Assembly (NCBI GenBank): GCA_012518115.1
Contig: JAAYTD010000014.1
Coordinates: 51,473 to 115,472, forward strand
Origin: Ignavibacteria bacterium
Lineage (GTDB): Bacteria > Bacteroidota > Ignavibacteria > Kapaibacteriales > UBA2268
Direction of reading: 5' to 3'
Length of the DNA stretch: 64,000 nucleotides
Shown here: piece by piece, positions 52,749 through 61,917 of the stretch
How the letters are laid out: each line of letters begins with the position of its first letter
Position numbering within the stretch: position 1 is the first letter of the stretch
The notes under the pieces: model-generated
Seen by the model: only the letters and a program-made list of their open reading frames with translations
Databases searched by the model: none
Told to the model about the DNA's origin: nothing
Program-made: the position numbers and the translations under genes

Positions 52749-53222
52749 ATGTTAATTAGAGATTATATGAAATTAGCGATAGAAGAGGCAAAACTATCTT
52801 TAATTTCGGGCGATGTGCCGATAGGAGCTCTTATTGTTCATCAGGGCGAAATTATAGCTAAGGCGCATAACCAAGTAGAGGAATTAAAAAATCCGTTGGC
52901 GCACGCGGAAATTACGGCAATTAATCTAGCTAGTCAGTTTCTATCTAGTAAGTTTTTATTAGATTGTGATATGTATGTTACCTTAGAACCTTGTTCTATG
53001 TGTGCAGGAGCAATTGTTTTATCTAAAATTAGGCGACTTTATATTGGAGCGGAAGATGAAAAAACAGGTGCTTGTGGAAGCGTGTATAACATAGTGCAAA
53101 ATTATCGTTTAAATCATCAAACGGAGCTATACACAGGGATTTTAAAAGATGAATGTTCAAAGATTATCACAGATTTTTTTGAAGATTTACGTGCTAAAAA
53201 AGGGAAAATAAAATATAGATAA
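52749..53222 (+). CDS. tadA: tRNA adenosine deaminase TadA
   Basis: A 157-residue zinc deaminase that converts A34 to inosine in tRNA-Arg. The active site is HAE (His52, Glu54) and PCSMC (Cys82, Cys85), with the usual surrounding AHAEITAIN and TLEPCSMCAGAIV. Length fits TadA. It is the third gene of the lipoprotein-methyltransferase-tadA transcript, 20 nt after its neighbour. A repeat-filled gap follows. Confidence 0.92.
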   Translation: MLIRDYMKLAIEEAKLSLISGDVPIGALIVHQGEIIAKAHNQVEELKNPLAHAEITAINLASQFLSSKFLLDCDMYVTLEPCSMCAGAIVLSKIRRLYIGAEDEKTGACGSVYNIVQNYRLNHQTELYTGILKDECSKIITDFFEDLRAKKGKIKYR

Positions 53223-53225
53223 ATT

Positions 53226-53650
53226 GTTGACTACCCCGTCCGGCTTTGCTTGCCACCCTTCGTCCCGAAGGGGAATTTGTCCGCTTAGCGAAGTTGGAAA
53301 ATTTTCCTCTTTGAGAGGAGTACTCGCGCTAGTGGAGGTGTGGTTATAAATTATATATCCTAATTAATCCCGTAGGGGTGACATTATTTATTGACTATCT
53401 CGTTAGGTTTTGTCTGCTACCTTCAGCGAAAGGGAATTTTAAAATTCTCCTCTTTGAGAGGAGTACCTGCGAAGCAGGGGAGGTGTGGCTATTAATTATA
53501 TATCCTAATTAACCCCGTAGGGGTGAAATTATTATAGCGTTATGAAATCCTAATGTTGATAAAACCCCGTAGGGGTGACATTTTTTATTGACTATCTCGT
53601 TAGGTTTTGTCTGCTACCTTCAGCGAAAGGGAATTATTTCATTTGTTGAA
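53226..53650. repeat. Tandem array of hairpin-rich intergenic repeats
   Basis: No gene lies between tadA and the ABC ATPase (584 nt). Two near-identical 51-nt copies at 53388-53438 and 53585-53635 begin TTATTGACTATCTCGTTAGG. Each follows a (C)CCCGTAGGGGTGACATT hairpin. A second unit, TCCTCTTTGAGAGGAGTAC through ATATATCCTAATTAA, is present at about 53309-53368 and 53449-53515. A third CCCCGTAGGGG hairpin lies at ~53514. The start (CCCCGTCCGGC, CCCTTCG/CGAAGGGG) resembles repeats at 6430 and 42095. Confidence 0.8.
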
Positions 53651-53685
53651 TTTTTTTCAAAATAGTTAAAATTAAATTATTATAA

Positions 53686-53718
53686 TTTGATATTGATTTT
53701 TTTTTTTTAGTATATTTG
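53686..53718 (+). promoter_or_regulatory. Promoter of the ABC ATPase-murG segment
   Basis: TTTG at 53686-53689 and TATATTTG at 53711-53718, with a 21-nt spacer. Confidence 0.6.
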
Positions 53719-53806
53719 TAGAAAGAAGTAAATAAATTTCTGTTGAATGTTATAATTCATAGAATTTATTTAATAAGATTAAAAGCTAGTTATAAGTTTT
53801 AATTAA

Positions 53807-54895
53807 ATGGCGAAGATAGAGTTAAGAAATATATCAAAAGAATACAAGAATGGTGTTGAAGCAGTTTCAAATATTTCTTTTACTGCTGAAGACGGTGATT
53901 TTATTGTTCTTGTTGGACCGTCAGGTTGTGGTAAGACTACAATTTTGCGTATGATTGCTGGATTGGAAGAGATTACAGAGGGAGAATTGCTTTTTGATGG
54001 CAAAGTAATAAATGATCTTGAACCGAAAGACCGTGATATTGGAATGGTTTTTCAGGAATATGCTCTTTATCCACATTTTACAGTTTTTGACAATATTGCT
54101 TTTCCGTTGAAGATAAAAAAAATAAGGAAAGAAGAAATTAAGTTAAAAGTAAAAGAAGTTGCAGAAATTACAGGACTTACAGAATTGTTGCACAGAAAGC
54201 CTGCTGAATTATCCGGCGGACAAAGACAGCGTGTAGCACTAGCTAGAGCATTAGTAAGGGAGCCACGTTTTTTTTTATTTGATGAGCCACTTTCTAATTT
54301 AGATGCGAAATTGCGAGTGCAAATGCGATGTGATATAGTTAATTTGCAAAAAAAACTTGGTATTACAACAATTTATGTTACTCATGATCAGACGGAAGCT
54401 ATGACAATGGGAACGAAAATAGCAATTCTTAATGAAGGTGTATTGCAGCAATTTGCTCCGCCAACTACGATTTATAACAAGCCGTCTAATAAATTTGTTG
54501 CTGATTTTATAGGTTTACCGCAAATTAATTTTTTTGAAGGTGAAATAACATCATCTTGTTTTTCAGAATATAATTCTGATGTAAAATTTGATATTCCAAC
54601 TTCATTAAATATTAGCGACGGAAAATATACAATTGGTTTGCGACCTGAAAAAATTTTTGTTGATAAAGATAATATAAAACTAAAGCAAAATATATGTAAG
54701 TTGAATGTTAAGTTAAGGAATACAGAATATCTTGGTAATGAAGTTATTGTATATTTTCAAACTAATCCAGATAATACAAAGCGAATAAAAGTCAATGATT
54801 TTAACGAAAATTTGCATATAGATGAAGAGATAGATATTTTTTTTGTTATAGATGACATTCTTATTTTTGATGAAACAGGTGTAAGAATAGTATAA
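53807..54895 (+). CDS. MalK/UgpC-type ABC transporter ATPase (orphan)
   Basis: A 362-residue ATPase. Walker A is GPSGCGKTT near 37-45, the signature is LSGGQRQRVALARAL near 135-150, and Walker B is FFLFDEPLSNLDAKLR. The C-terminal ~120 residues form a TOBE/MOP-type regulatory domain as in MalK, UgpC and MsmX (IGLRPEKIF near 280). These ATPases energise sugar or glycerol-phosphate importers. No permease or binding protein is near, so it may serve several distant importers. The stop lies 24 nt before the murG ATG. Confidence 0.88.
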   Translation: MAKIELRNISKEYKNGVEAVSNISFTAEDGDFIVLVGPSGCGKTTILRMIAGLEEITEGELLFDGKVINDLEPKDRDIGMVFQEYALYPHFTVFDNIAFPLKIKKIRKEEIKLKVKEVAEITGLTELLHRKPAELSGGQRQRVALARALVREPRFFLFDEPLSNLDAKLRVQMRCDIVNLQKKLGITTIYVTHDQTEAMTMGTKIAILNEGVLQQFAPPTTIYNKPSNKFVADFIGLPQINFFEGEITSSCFSEYNSDVKFDIPTSLNISDGKYTIGLRPEKIFVDKDNIKLKQNICKLNVKLRNTEYLGNEVIVYFQTNPDNTKRIKVNDFNENLHIDEEIDIFFVIDDILIFDETGVRIV

Positions 54896-54919
54896 TTTTT
54901 GAAAATAAAGTATATAGTT

Positions 54920-56008
54920 ATGAAGAAAATATTAGTTGCAGCAGGTGGCACAGGTGGACATTTTTTTCCTGCATTATCTGTTGTTGATAAGCTAACAGAG
55001 AGTTTGAAAGGCGAAATAGAGTTCCAATTTTTTGGGCGAAAAGATAAAATTGAGGGTAGAATTTTGCCGGAGCTAGGTTACAAGCTAAATGAAACGAATT
55101 TACGCGGAATATCTTCTGCTATTTCTTTTGATACATTGAAGTTACCATTTAAAATGTTGAGTGCAGTTCAACAAGTCAAAAGAATAATTAAACGTGATGA
55201 TATTGATGCAGTATTGTGTGCAGGAGCGTATTTAAGTATTCCGCCGGGCATCGCTGCTAAACTACTTGGGAAGAAACTGTTTCTTATGGAAGCGAATATA
55301 AATCTTGGTAAGGCAAATAAATTTTTAGCTGATCGAGCTGATATTATTTTTACTTCTTTTGATGAGACAAAGAAGTATTTTAATGAAAAAGATGGGAAAA
55401 AACTTAGATGTTTTGGTAATCCTGTTAGAAGCTCTATGTTAGTTAAAAAGGATAGAGTTGAAGCTATAAAAAGCATCGGTTTATCGGCAGAGAAAAAAAC
55501 AATACTAATTTTTGGTGGAAGTTTAGGAGCTCAAGCGATAAATGAAGCCATTATAAATAATATAGATGAGTTTGCAAAAGCAGAATATCAAATAATTTGG
55601 CAATCGGGTAATGTCCATAAATTTAATATAGATTTGCCAGAAAATGTGAAACTTTTAGAATTTATTGATGATATGGCAGGAGCTTATGCGGCGGCAGATT
55701 TAGTGGTTTCGCGTTCGGGTGCAACAACGACGGCAGAGCTCTCTGTTTTGGGTAAGCCATCGATATTAGTACCACTTCCGTCTGCTTCTAATAATGAACA
55801 ACTTTTGAATGCAAAAGAAATGGAGAAAAAAGGAGCAGCTATAGTAGTGGATAATTCTGAAATTGGAGAAAAATTATTGCCATTAATCCGTCAGCTAATA
55901 ACTAATGAAAACAAATTAGCTGAAATGTCAAAAGCAGCTTTAAGTTTGGCTAAGCCTATGGCTAGTCAGGACATAGCTAATGAAATAATACGTGTTATGA
56001 AATGGTAA
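54920..56008 (+). CDS. murG: UDP-GlcNAc:lipid I transferase MurG
   Basis: A 362-residue GT28 glycosyltransferase that turns lipid I into lipid II at the inner membrane face. Markers are the N-terminal glycine loop AAGGTGGHFFPAL, the middle FGGSLGAQAINEAI near 208, and the nucleotide-sugar site SRSGATTTAELSVLGKPSILVP near 265 followed by NEQ. I start at the ATG 54920. An in-frame TTG at 54899 would add seven residues before the usual MKKILVAAGG start. MraY, which makes the substrate, is at 6636. Confidence 0.95.
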   Translation: MKKILVAAGGTGGHFFPALSVVDKLTESLKGEIEFQFFGRKDKIEGRILPELGYKLNETNLRGISSAISFDTLKLPFKMLSAVQQVKRIIKRDDIDAVLCAGAYLSIPPGIAAKLLGKKLFLMEANINLGKANKFLADRADIIFTSFDETKKYFNEKDGKKLRCFGNPVRSSMLVKKDRVEAIKSIGLSAEKKTILIFGGSLGAQAINEAIINNIDEFAKAEYQIIWQSGNVHKFNIDLPENVKLLEFIDDMAGAYAAADLVVSRSGATTTAELSVLGKPSILVPLPSASNNEQLLNAKEMEKKGAAIVVDNSEIGEKLLPLIRQLITNENKLAEMSKAALSLAKPMASQDIANEIIRVMKW

Positions 56009-56106
56009 GTATATTATTTTAAAAGATAAATTTATTAAAGTAGAATATGTCATTTTTTATTACAATTTAGTTGTAAGATATAAATAATACAAGAGTTAAT
56101 AAAATT

Positions 56107-57552
56107 ATGCAAAACAAATTTCTTTCTATAATTGTTATAATATTTGTAGCTATAGGTATTTCGTGTAGTGCGCCGCCACGTAAGAAAAATTTTGAGTTTA
56201 TGGAAGAACAAAAAGTACTTCAAGACGAGATTACTGGAGTTGATACCACGCAAGCTAAACCTATTTATATTACAGGTACTTTGCCTATAGATAAAGCTGA
56301 TGAGGATAAATTAATTTTTGATATATTCCGCATCAATATCGACAAGTATCCTGAAACTGTAAGTTTCCACGCGCGCGTGTATGATTCGTCGGGAAATTTT
56401 ATAACAAATATGGCGAAACCGTATAAACGAAATGACGAAATAAATTATTTTACTGGTTTGAAAGAGCAACTTGGCAAGCATTATAATATTCGTGAAGAGG
56501 AAATTCCGATTTTTGAGGTGCGAGAGTTCGGAGCAGGTGATTCAATACCTTTTAATATCGCTCTAACTGTTGATTATAGTGGTTCTATGGAGCCGGTTAT
56601 GGGTGCTATTTTTGAAGGAACGGAAATATTTGTCGATATGAAATTTCCTTATGATAATATAGCTATTGCTTCTTTTAATAAGAACTTAGAACTGCAAGTA
56701 CCTTTGAATAGAGATAAAAACAAGATATTAGAACTTTATCGTGAGCGACGTTTGCAAGGCAAAGGTATATTTTCAGGTGTATATAGCGCTTTATATAATG
56801 CTATCAAAATTTTCTCTAAATCTCCTATTGATGATCCGCGTATTTTAGTTGTTTTTTCTGATGGTGATGATAATTATTCTAAAACGAAAGTTGGTGAAAT
56901 CATTCAGCGAGCAAAACGTGAAAATGTTAATATATTTTGTGTAGCTTTTGGTTATCCTAAGGATACAGGATTAAAAGAGATAACGCAATATACGGGTGGA
57001 AAATATTATAATATTTACACAAAAGAGGAAATGGTTAAAGTTTTCCGCGATATTTATTTAAGTTTACGTTATTATTACTTGTTTACTTATAAGCCGCCAA
57101 AATACTGGGGTTATCATAGGATATTTGCTGATTTATCTTTACCTACTCGTGATGCGGTTTTAGTTGCTGAAGGTGAGTATGATACTTCTGATTTATGGGC
57201 TGATGTTGGCGATGAGTTTGTGCGTCCTATACTTTTTGATTTTGATAAATATGAAATAAAACCAGAATCCGATTATATTATTGATGAGATAGTTGATGCA
57301 ATGCTTAGTCGTCCTAAATTAAGATTAGAAATTCAAGGACATACGGATGGACGGGGAACAGAAGAATACAATCAAACTCTTTCTGAAAATAGAGCGAAAG
57401 CGGTTTATGATGCAATTCTTAAGCGCGCTAATATAGATGCTAATCGTTTACGATACGCGGGTTTTGGGTTTAGTCGTCCTGTAGCTTCTAATGCTACAGA
57501 CGAAGGACGAGCAAAAAACAGACGTACTCAATTTGTTGTTTTAGCAAAGTAA
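56107..57552 (+). CDS. VWA-OmpA lipoprotein
   Basis: A 481-residue lipoprotein (signal IVIIFVAIGISC). Residues ~150-330 form a von Willebrand A domain with the MIDAS start DYSGSMEP near 157 and FSDGDDNYSKTK near 255. Residues ~375-481 form an OmpA/MotB peptidoglycan-binding domain (LEIQGHTDGRGTEEYNQ, LSENRAKAVYD, ending RAKNRRTQFVV). It probably tethers the outer membrane to the wall and binds a protein ligand through the VWA domain. It is followed by a CPBP protease gene after 18 nt. Confidence 0.85.
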   Translation: MQNKFLSIIVIIFVAIGISCSAPPRKKNFEFMEEQKVLQDEITGVDTTQAKPIYITGTLPIDKADEDKLIFDIFRINIDKYPETVSFHARVYDSSGNFITNMAKPYKRNDEINYFTGLKEQLGKHYNIREEEIPIFEVREFGAGDSIPFNIALTVDYSGSMEPVMGAIFEGTEIFVDMKFPYDNIAIASFNKNLELQVPLNRDKNKILELYRERRLQGKGIFSGVYSALYNAIKIFSKSPIDDPRILVVFSDGDDNYSKTKVGEIIQRAKRENVNIFCVAFGYPKDTGLKEITQYTGGKYYNIYTKEEMVKVFRDIYLSLRYYYLFTYKPPKYWGYHRIFADLSLPTRDAVLVAEGEYDTSDLWADVGDEFVRPILFDFDKYEIKPESDYIIDEIVDAMLSRPKLRLEIQGHTDGRGTEEYNQTLSENRAKAVYDAILKRANIDANRLRYAGFGFSRPVASNATDEGRAKNRRTQFVVLAK

Positions 57553-57570
57553 GTTTTAAGAGTTCTAGCT

Positions 57571-58350
57571 ATGCAGAAGAATTTCTTTTTAATTTTTATA
57601 GCAATGGTTGCAGCTTATATTGCTGTTCCAACTTTAATGATGGTGATATTGCCTAATGCAATTCCACTTAAATATACAGTTTTATTTCAGGTTATATTTT
57701 TCCTAATTCCTGTTCTATACTTAGCTTCGTTGGAAGGTGATATACTTCAAGTTTTGCGAATAAATGTAGATTTTTCGCCGAAAGTCATAGTTTTTTTACT
57801 TTGGGGTTTAGCAGGTTTATCTGTTTTTTCATTAGGTTGGCAATCACTTCAAAAGGCAATTATTCCCGATTTTCTATCAGGTGCTTATCAAAAAATAGTT
57901 TCAGAAACCATTCAGCAGCAAAATGAATTAGTTAAAAGTACGAACTTGTTTAGTTTTTTTAGTACTTTATTTTTTATAGCTATAATTCCTGCAGTTTGTG
58001 AAGAATTTTTGTTCCGTGCTTATTTACTGCAAAATTTATTACGTAAGTATCAATCTAAATTAGTAGCTGCTGTATTATCGGCGCTATTATTTTCTTTGAT
58101 ACATTTAAATCCTATAGGAATGGTAGAAATTTTTATTATCGGGCTTTATTTAGCGGGATTATTTATTGCTACGGGAAGCATAGTTCCGGGAATAATTTTT
58201 CATCTGCTTAATAATGCTTTGGTTGTTTGCGTCGCTCGTTATGGTGGAAATATGCAAGGGCAACCAGATAGTTATAGTTTCCTAACATCATTAATTTTAG
58301 TGATATTAGGTCTTGCAATAGTTATTGTTTCTTATAAGAAAATAAATTGA
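57571..58350 (+). CDS. CPBP-family intramembrane metalloprotease
   Basis: A 259-residue protein with about eight helices. The CAAX protease/Abi motifs are present: EEFLFRAYLLQNL near 144 (EExxxR), SALLFSLIHLNP near 170 (with the His), and GIIFHLLNNAL near 210 (second His and Asn). Members cleave proteins within the membrane or protect from bacteriocins. The target is unknown. It is in the same transcript as the VWA-OmpA gene. Confidence 0.88.
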   Translation: MQKNFFLIFIAMVAAYIAVPTLMMVILPNAIPLKYTVLFQVIFFLIPVLYLASLEGDILQVLRINVDFSPKVIVFLLWGLAGLSVFSLGWQSLQKAIIPDFLSGAYQKIVSETIQQQNELVKSTNLFSFFSTLFFIAIIPAVCEEFLFRAYLLQNLLRKYQSKLVAAVLSALLFSLIHLNPIGMVEIFIIGLYLAGLFIATGSIVPGIIFHLLNNALVVCVARYGGNMQGQPDSYSFLTSLILVILGLAIVIVSYKKIN

Positions 58351-58396
58351 ATTCCATTTTCTTTGTTTTTTATGTAAAATATCGTTGATTTTTTAT

Positions 58397-58404
58397 TATA
58401 TTTG
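58397..58404 (+). promoter_or_regulatory. Bacteroidota-type -7 box of rlpA
   Basis: TATATTTG, 36 nt before the rlpA start. No TTG at the usual spacing. Confidence 0.45.
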
Positions 58405-58440
58405 CAATAGATATTATTAATCAAATTAATTTATTAAATT

Positions 58441-58887
58441 ATGAAATACTTAGTTTTATTATTTTTAATTTTTATGACTTCTTGTACTTCAACTATAAGA
58501 TTTTCTAATTCAGCGCATGATTATCCGCAAGAAGAAAAAGTTGCGACAGCAGCTACTACAACTGACTTAAAAAACGAGATGTTACCTCCCGGAACTAAAT
58601 TTCGAGGAATGGCTTCCTATTATGATGATAAGTTTGAAGGTAGAGCAACAGCAAGCGGTGAAATATTTAAGCAATCTAATCTAACTGCTGCTCATCGTGA
58701 GCTTCCTTTTGGTACTGTTGTTAGAGTTACGCGTATAAGCAACGGCAAAAGTGTTGTTGTAAAAATTAATGACAGAGGACCTTTTATATCAGGACGAATT
58801 ATTGATCTTTCGTCTTCTGCTGCTGAGGCAATAGATCTTATAAAAGACGGAGTTGATGAAGTTGAAGTTGAGATTATTAGCAACTAA
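58441..58887 (+). CDS. rlpA: RlpA-like septal-ring lipoprotein
   Basis: A 148-residue lipoprotein (lipobox FMTSC). The double-psi beta-barrel of RlpA spans residues ~55-148: GMASYYDDKFEGRATASGE, then LTAAHRELPFGTVVRV and VKINDRGPFISGRIIDLS. RlpA cuts denuded glycan strands at division sites. It has only the DPBB domain and no SPOR domain, so septal targeting must come from elsewhere. The acid Asp in NDRGPF and the ERELPFGT His-rich turn are kept. It precedes the metalloprotease gene by 22 nt. Confidence 0.88.
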   Translation: MKYLVLLFLIFMTSCTSTIRFSNSAHDYPQEEKVATAATTTDLKNEMLPPGTKFRGMASYYDDKFEGRATASGEIFKQSNLTAAHRELPFGTVVRVTRISNGKSVVVKINDRGPFISGRIIDLSSSAAEAIDLIKDGVDEVEVEIISN

Positions 58888-58909
58888 TTGCTGTTAAAAT
58901 ATAGTTGTT

Positions 58910-60574
58910 ATGAAGAAAATCGTATTTTTTGTATGCTTGTTTTCTTTAATGAACATATCGTTTTTAATAGCTGAAGAATATGATGCAGTAAGAGACAAAA
59001 CTAAGTCGGCAACTTCCTTTTTTTTCTCACAAGAATATAGAAATTATTTGCAAAAGCATCAAAATCAACTTTTAGAAGAACGTAAATTAATGCAAACAAG
59101 CGCTGTTTCGCCAAACAAGCATTTTCGTATTCATTTTGATACAGTCGGCAAGCATGCTGTTGCTAATGTAGATCTTAATCAAAATGGAATTCCTGATTAT
59201 ATTGATACTGTTTGCGAGGTTTTTGACTATGTTTACGAAGTCCAAGTAGAAAAAATGGGCTTTAATCCGCCACGTACAGATCTATATGAAAGTGATTGCA
59301 CGCTTTATGATATCTACGTTAAGGATCAAGTTTTTGACGAAGAAGCTTATGGCTATACAACACCGCTGAAAATGTATGGTGATGGGAATGTCTTCAAAAA
59401 ATGGTTTTCTAATATCACAATTGATAATAATTATTCTGAGCTAGATTCAGTTGTTTTTAACTCTAAAAAATATCCGCTTTTTGCAACTACAGGTTTAGAC
59501 GGATTGAAAGCTACTGCAGCTCATGAATTTTTTCATGCTATTCAATTTGCTTATGGTGATGATATAAAAAACGGGATAAATACTTGGTCTGTTTACGAAA
59601 TGAATAGCGTTTGTATGGAAATTCTTGTTTATCCTGAGGTAGAAGATTATTTAGTTTATGTCAATAGTCTATTTAAAGATTTATCTGAATATGTTTTCAG
59701 CAATACTGATCCTAAAAATGGGTATCGTTATGGAATTTTCTTTTATATGTTATGTCAAAAATATGGCGAAAACTTTTTACTTAAATTTTGGCAAAATGTA
59801 GAAAAAGGTAATACGTGCTTTGAAGCTTTAGAGGATTTATTGGTTTCTTCGGGAAGTTCGTTAGCTGATGAGTGGATGGATTTTTGTAAATGGATTTACT
59901 ATACAGGAAGTCGTGCAATACCTGATAAATACTTCTCATTTGCTAATAAATGTAAAGACATAAAACCTACAAAAACAGTGGAATTTAATGATGGAAGTTG
60001 GTTGCAAACAGAAGAAATTCTACCGTATGAATTAAGGTATATTCGCGTTATATTGTTGCCTACCAATGGAGTATTTAAAACGGCAGATACAGCAGATTAT
60101 ATAATAACAAATTTGAATACGGAAGCTACTATTAAACAAATGCCAGAATATATTACATATTCTTTCTTACTATCTGATGTTTATGAAAGCAACTATACAG
60201 AAATTATAGAGGATAAGTGTTGGTATAATTTATATTCACCAAGTAGTTTTTTAGAGCATTTAAGTTTTATATATAGAGGTAGTGAAACATACCAAATAGA
60301 AAATGCTTATCCGCAACCGTTTGATAAAAATAGAGATAAAGAATTATGTTTTCCTGTTCCAGACTATCTAAAACTTGGAAATAAAGTATTGTTAACAATT
60401 TTGAATATGGAATTAAAAGAAGTTGTTTCGCAAGAATTACAAGTTACTTTAGAAAGTAAAAACAGAGTAGTTGTGTATCAACCTGCTGATTTAGAAGACG
60501 GTATTTATATTTATCAAATAAATGTTGGCGGAGTAAGTGAAAAAATAGGGAAGTTATTAATAAAAACTAACTAG
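58910..60574 (+). CDS. Secreted metalloprotease-like protein with type IX sorting-like C-terminus
   Basis: A 554-residue protein. A signal peptide is followed by a domain with HFRIHFDTVGKHAV and DLNQNGIPDYIDTV, a calcium-binding-type turn. AAHEFFHAIQFAYG near 203 is an HExxH zinc motif of the form HEFFH. This layout resembles the MXAN_6640-type putative metalloproteases. The C-terminal ~85 residues begin AYPQPFDKN and end in IGKLLIKTN, with a beta-sandwich pattern typical of type A sorting domains for the type IX secretion system. It is probably exported to the cell surface. No T9SS core gene is in the window. Confidence 0.75.
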   Translation: MKKIVFFVCLFSLMNISFLIAEEYDAVRDKTKSATSFFFSQEYRNYLQKHQNQLLEERKLMQTSAVSPNKHFRIHFDTVGKHAVANVDLNQNGIPDYIDTVCEVFDYVYEVQVEKMGFNPPRTDLYESDCTLYDIYVKDQVFDEEAYGYTTPLKMYGDGNVFKKWFSNITIDNNYSELDSVVFNSKKYPLFATTGLDGLKATAAHEFFHAIQFAYGDDIKNGINTWSVYEMNSVCMEILVYPEVEDYLVYVNSLFKDLSEYVFSNTDPKNGYRYGIFFYMLCQKYGENFLLKFWQNVEKGNTCFEALEDLLVSSGSSLADEWMDFCKWIYYTGSRAIPDKYFSFANKCKDIKPTKTVEFNDGSWLQTEEILPYELRYIRVILLPTNGVFKTADTADYIITNLNTEATIKQMPEYITYSFLLSDVYESNYTEIIEDKCWYNLYSPSSFLEHLSFIYRGSETYQIENAYPQPFDKNRDKELCFPVPDYLKLGNKVLLTILNMELKEVVSQELQVTLESKNRVVVYQPADLEDGIYIYQINVGGVSEKIGKLLIKTN

Positions 60575-60659
60575 CTAGCTAGTAGTTTGAGGGAAAAAAA
60601 ATAATACGTCTTGTATTTAACACCTATCAATTTTAACCATAAAAAGGGGGAAGAAATAA

Positions 60660-61784
60660 ATGGCTATTACTGTGGCTGAAATAGATGCAAATTGTATTAG
60701 ACATAACTTAAAAATAATAAGGGAATTAACAAACGGTAAGTCATCAATACTTGCGATGGTCAAAGCTAATGGTTACGGACATTCTATGCTTGATGTTGCA
60801 AGAGTTTTTCGTAAAGAAAAAGTTGAATATCTTGGAGTTGCTATCGTTGAAGAAGCTAGGAAGCTTAGAGAAAATGGAGATTTAGGAAAGATATTAGTTA
60901 TGGTATCGCCTGAACCTAAAGATGCAGATTTTTTTATTGATAATAATGTTGAAACTGCTTTTTCTTCTTTCAAAATTTTGGAACATTTTGCTAAACGCGC
61001 TGCCGAAAGAAATTCTACGATAACAGGTCATTTATATCTTGATACAGGTATGCATCGTGATGGAATATCTTGTGAACGTGCTTTAGAATTTATGGAGTTT
61101 GTACGCAAGAATCCGCAAATCCAGATAGTTGGCTTAATGACACATCTTGCAACTGCTGATATGCCTGAAATAGATTTTGCTAATGTGCAAATTTCTCTTT
61201 TTGAAAAGACGCGTATGATGCTTGCAGATAAAGGATTTAACTTTAAGTATTGCCATGTTGCCAATAGCGCAGGGATATTAAATTATCCTGAGGCACATTA
61301 TAATTTGGTTCGTCCGGGCATTTCATTATATGGGCATATGCCAACTGCTGAAATGGCGAAACAAATAGATTTGAAACCTGTAATGCGTTGGACTTCTAAG
61401 GTAATGTTAATTAAGGACATTAAGAAAGGTAGCACCGTCGGTTATGGAATGACATATATAGCTCCAAAAGACACAAAAATTGCAATAATTCCTGTAGGTT
61501 ATGGCGACGGACTTTTAAGAAGTCTATCTAATAATTATCAATGTTTGATAAATGGAAAACGCTATAATAATGTTGGCTCTATTTGTATGGACGAATTTAT
61601 GGTTGATTTAGGCAGTGGGGAAGATGTAAAATTATGTGATGAAGTTGTTATTTTAGGACAGCAAGGTAATGAAGAAATTCTACCTTATGAAATAGCTGAT
61701 AAAACAAATTCAATACCTTATGAAATAACAAGTAATGTATCAGGAAGAGTGAAAAAAATACTTGTAAACGAAGAAGTAAAATAA
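60660..61784 (+). CDS. alr: Alanine racemase
   Basis: A 374-residue PLP enzyme that makes D-alanine for the cell wall. The PLP lysine is Lys35 in AMVKANGYGH. The second catalytic residue is the Tyr in GSTVGYGMTY near 265. The phosphate-binding and dimer motifs VANSAGILNYPEAHYNLVRPGISLYG and GSICMDEFMVDLG are also present (split here). A strong GGGGGA ribosome binding site sits 8 nt upstream. It stands alone between the metalloprotease and the L21 operon. Confidence 0.96.
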   Translation: MAITVAEIDANCIRHNLKIIRELTNGKSSILAMVKANGYGHSMLDVARVFRKEKVEYLGVAIVEEARKLRENGDLGKILVMVSPEPKDADFFIDNNVETAFSSFKILEHFAKRAAERNSTITGHLYLDTGMHRDGISCERALEFMEFVRKNPQIQIVGLMTHLATADMPEIDFANVQISLFEKTRMMLADKGFNFKYCHVANSAGILNYPEAHYNLVRPGISLYGHMPTAEMAKQIDLKPVMRWTSKVMLIKDIKKGSTVGYGMTYIAPKDTKIAIIPVGYGDGLLRSLSNNYQCLINGKRYNNVGSICMDEFMVDLGSGEDVKLCDEVVILGQQGNEEILPYEIADKTNSIPYEITSNVSGRVKKILVNEEVK

Positions 61785-61832
61785 AAAAAAGATGTAAATT
61801 ATTAACATTTTTTCTAAAAAAAACAAAAAAAT

Positions 61833-61863
61833 TTTGTTATATCCTAAAAAATCATTAAATTTG
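61833..61863 (+). promoter_or_regulatory. Promoter of rplU-rpmA
   Basis: TTTG at 61833-61836 and TAAATTTG at 61856-61863, with a 19-nt spacer. This is the best consensus match in the window. The start is 54 nt downstream. Confidence 0.7.
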
Positions 61864-61917
61864 TAATTCTTTTTTGAAATGAAATAAATAAAAAATAAAA
61901 TACATAAAGGAATTAAA

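Noticed and set aside
53226..53650. Possible CRISPR array
   Set aside because: Only two 51-nt repeats with non-spacer sequence between them, and no cas genes.
34359..60590. Frequent CTAGCTAG palindromes (near 34361, 38190, 43462, 45488, 50450, 52927, 60572)
   Set aside because: Found in both genes and gaps at no fixed position; only the one at 34359 makes a terminator-like hairpin.
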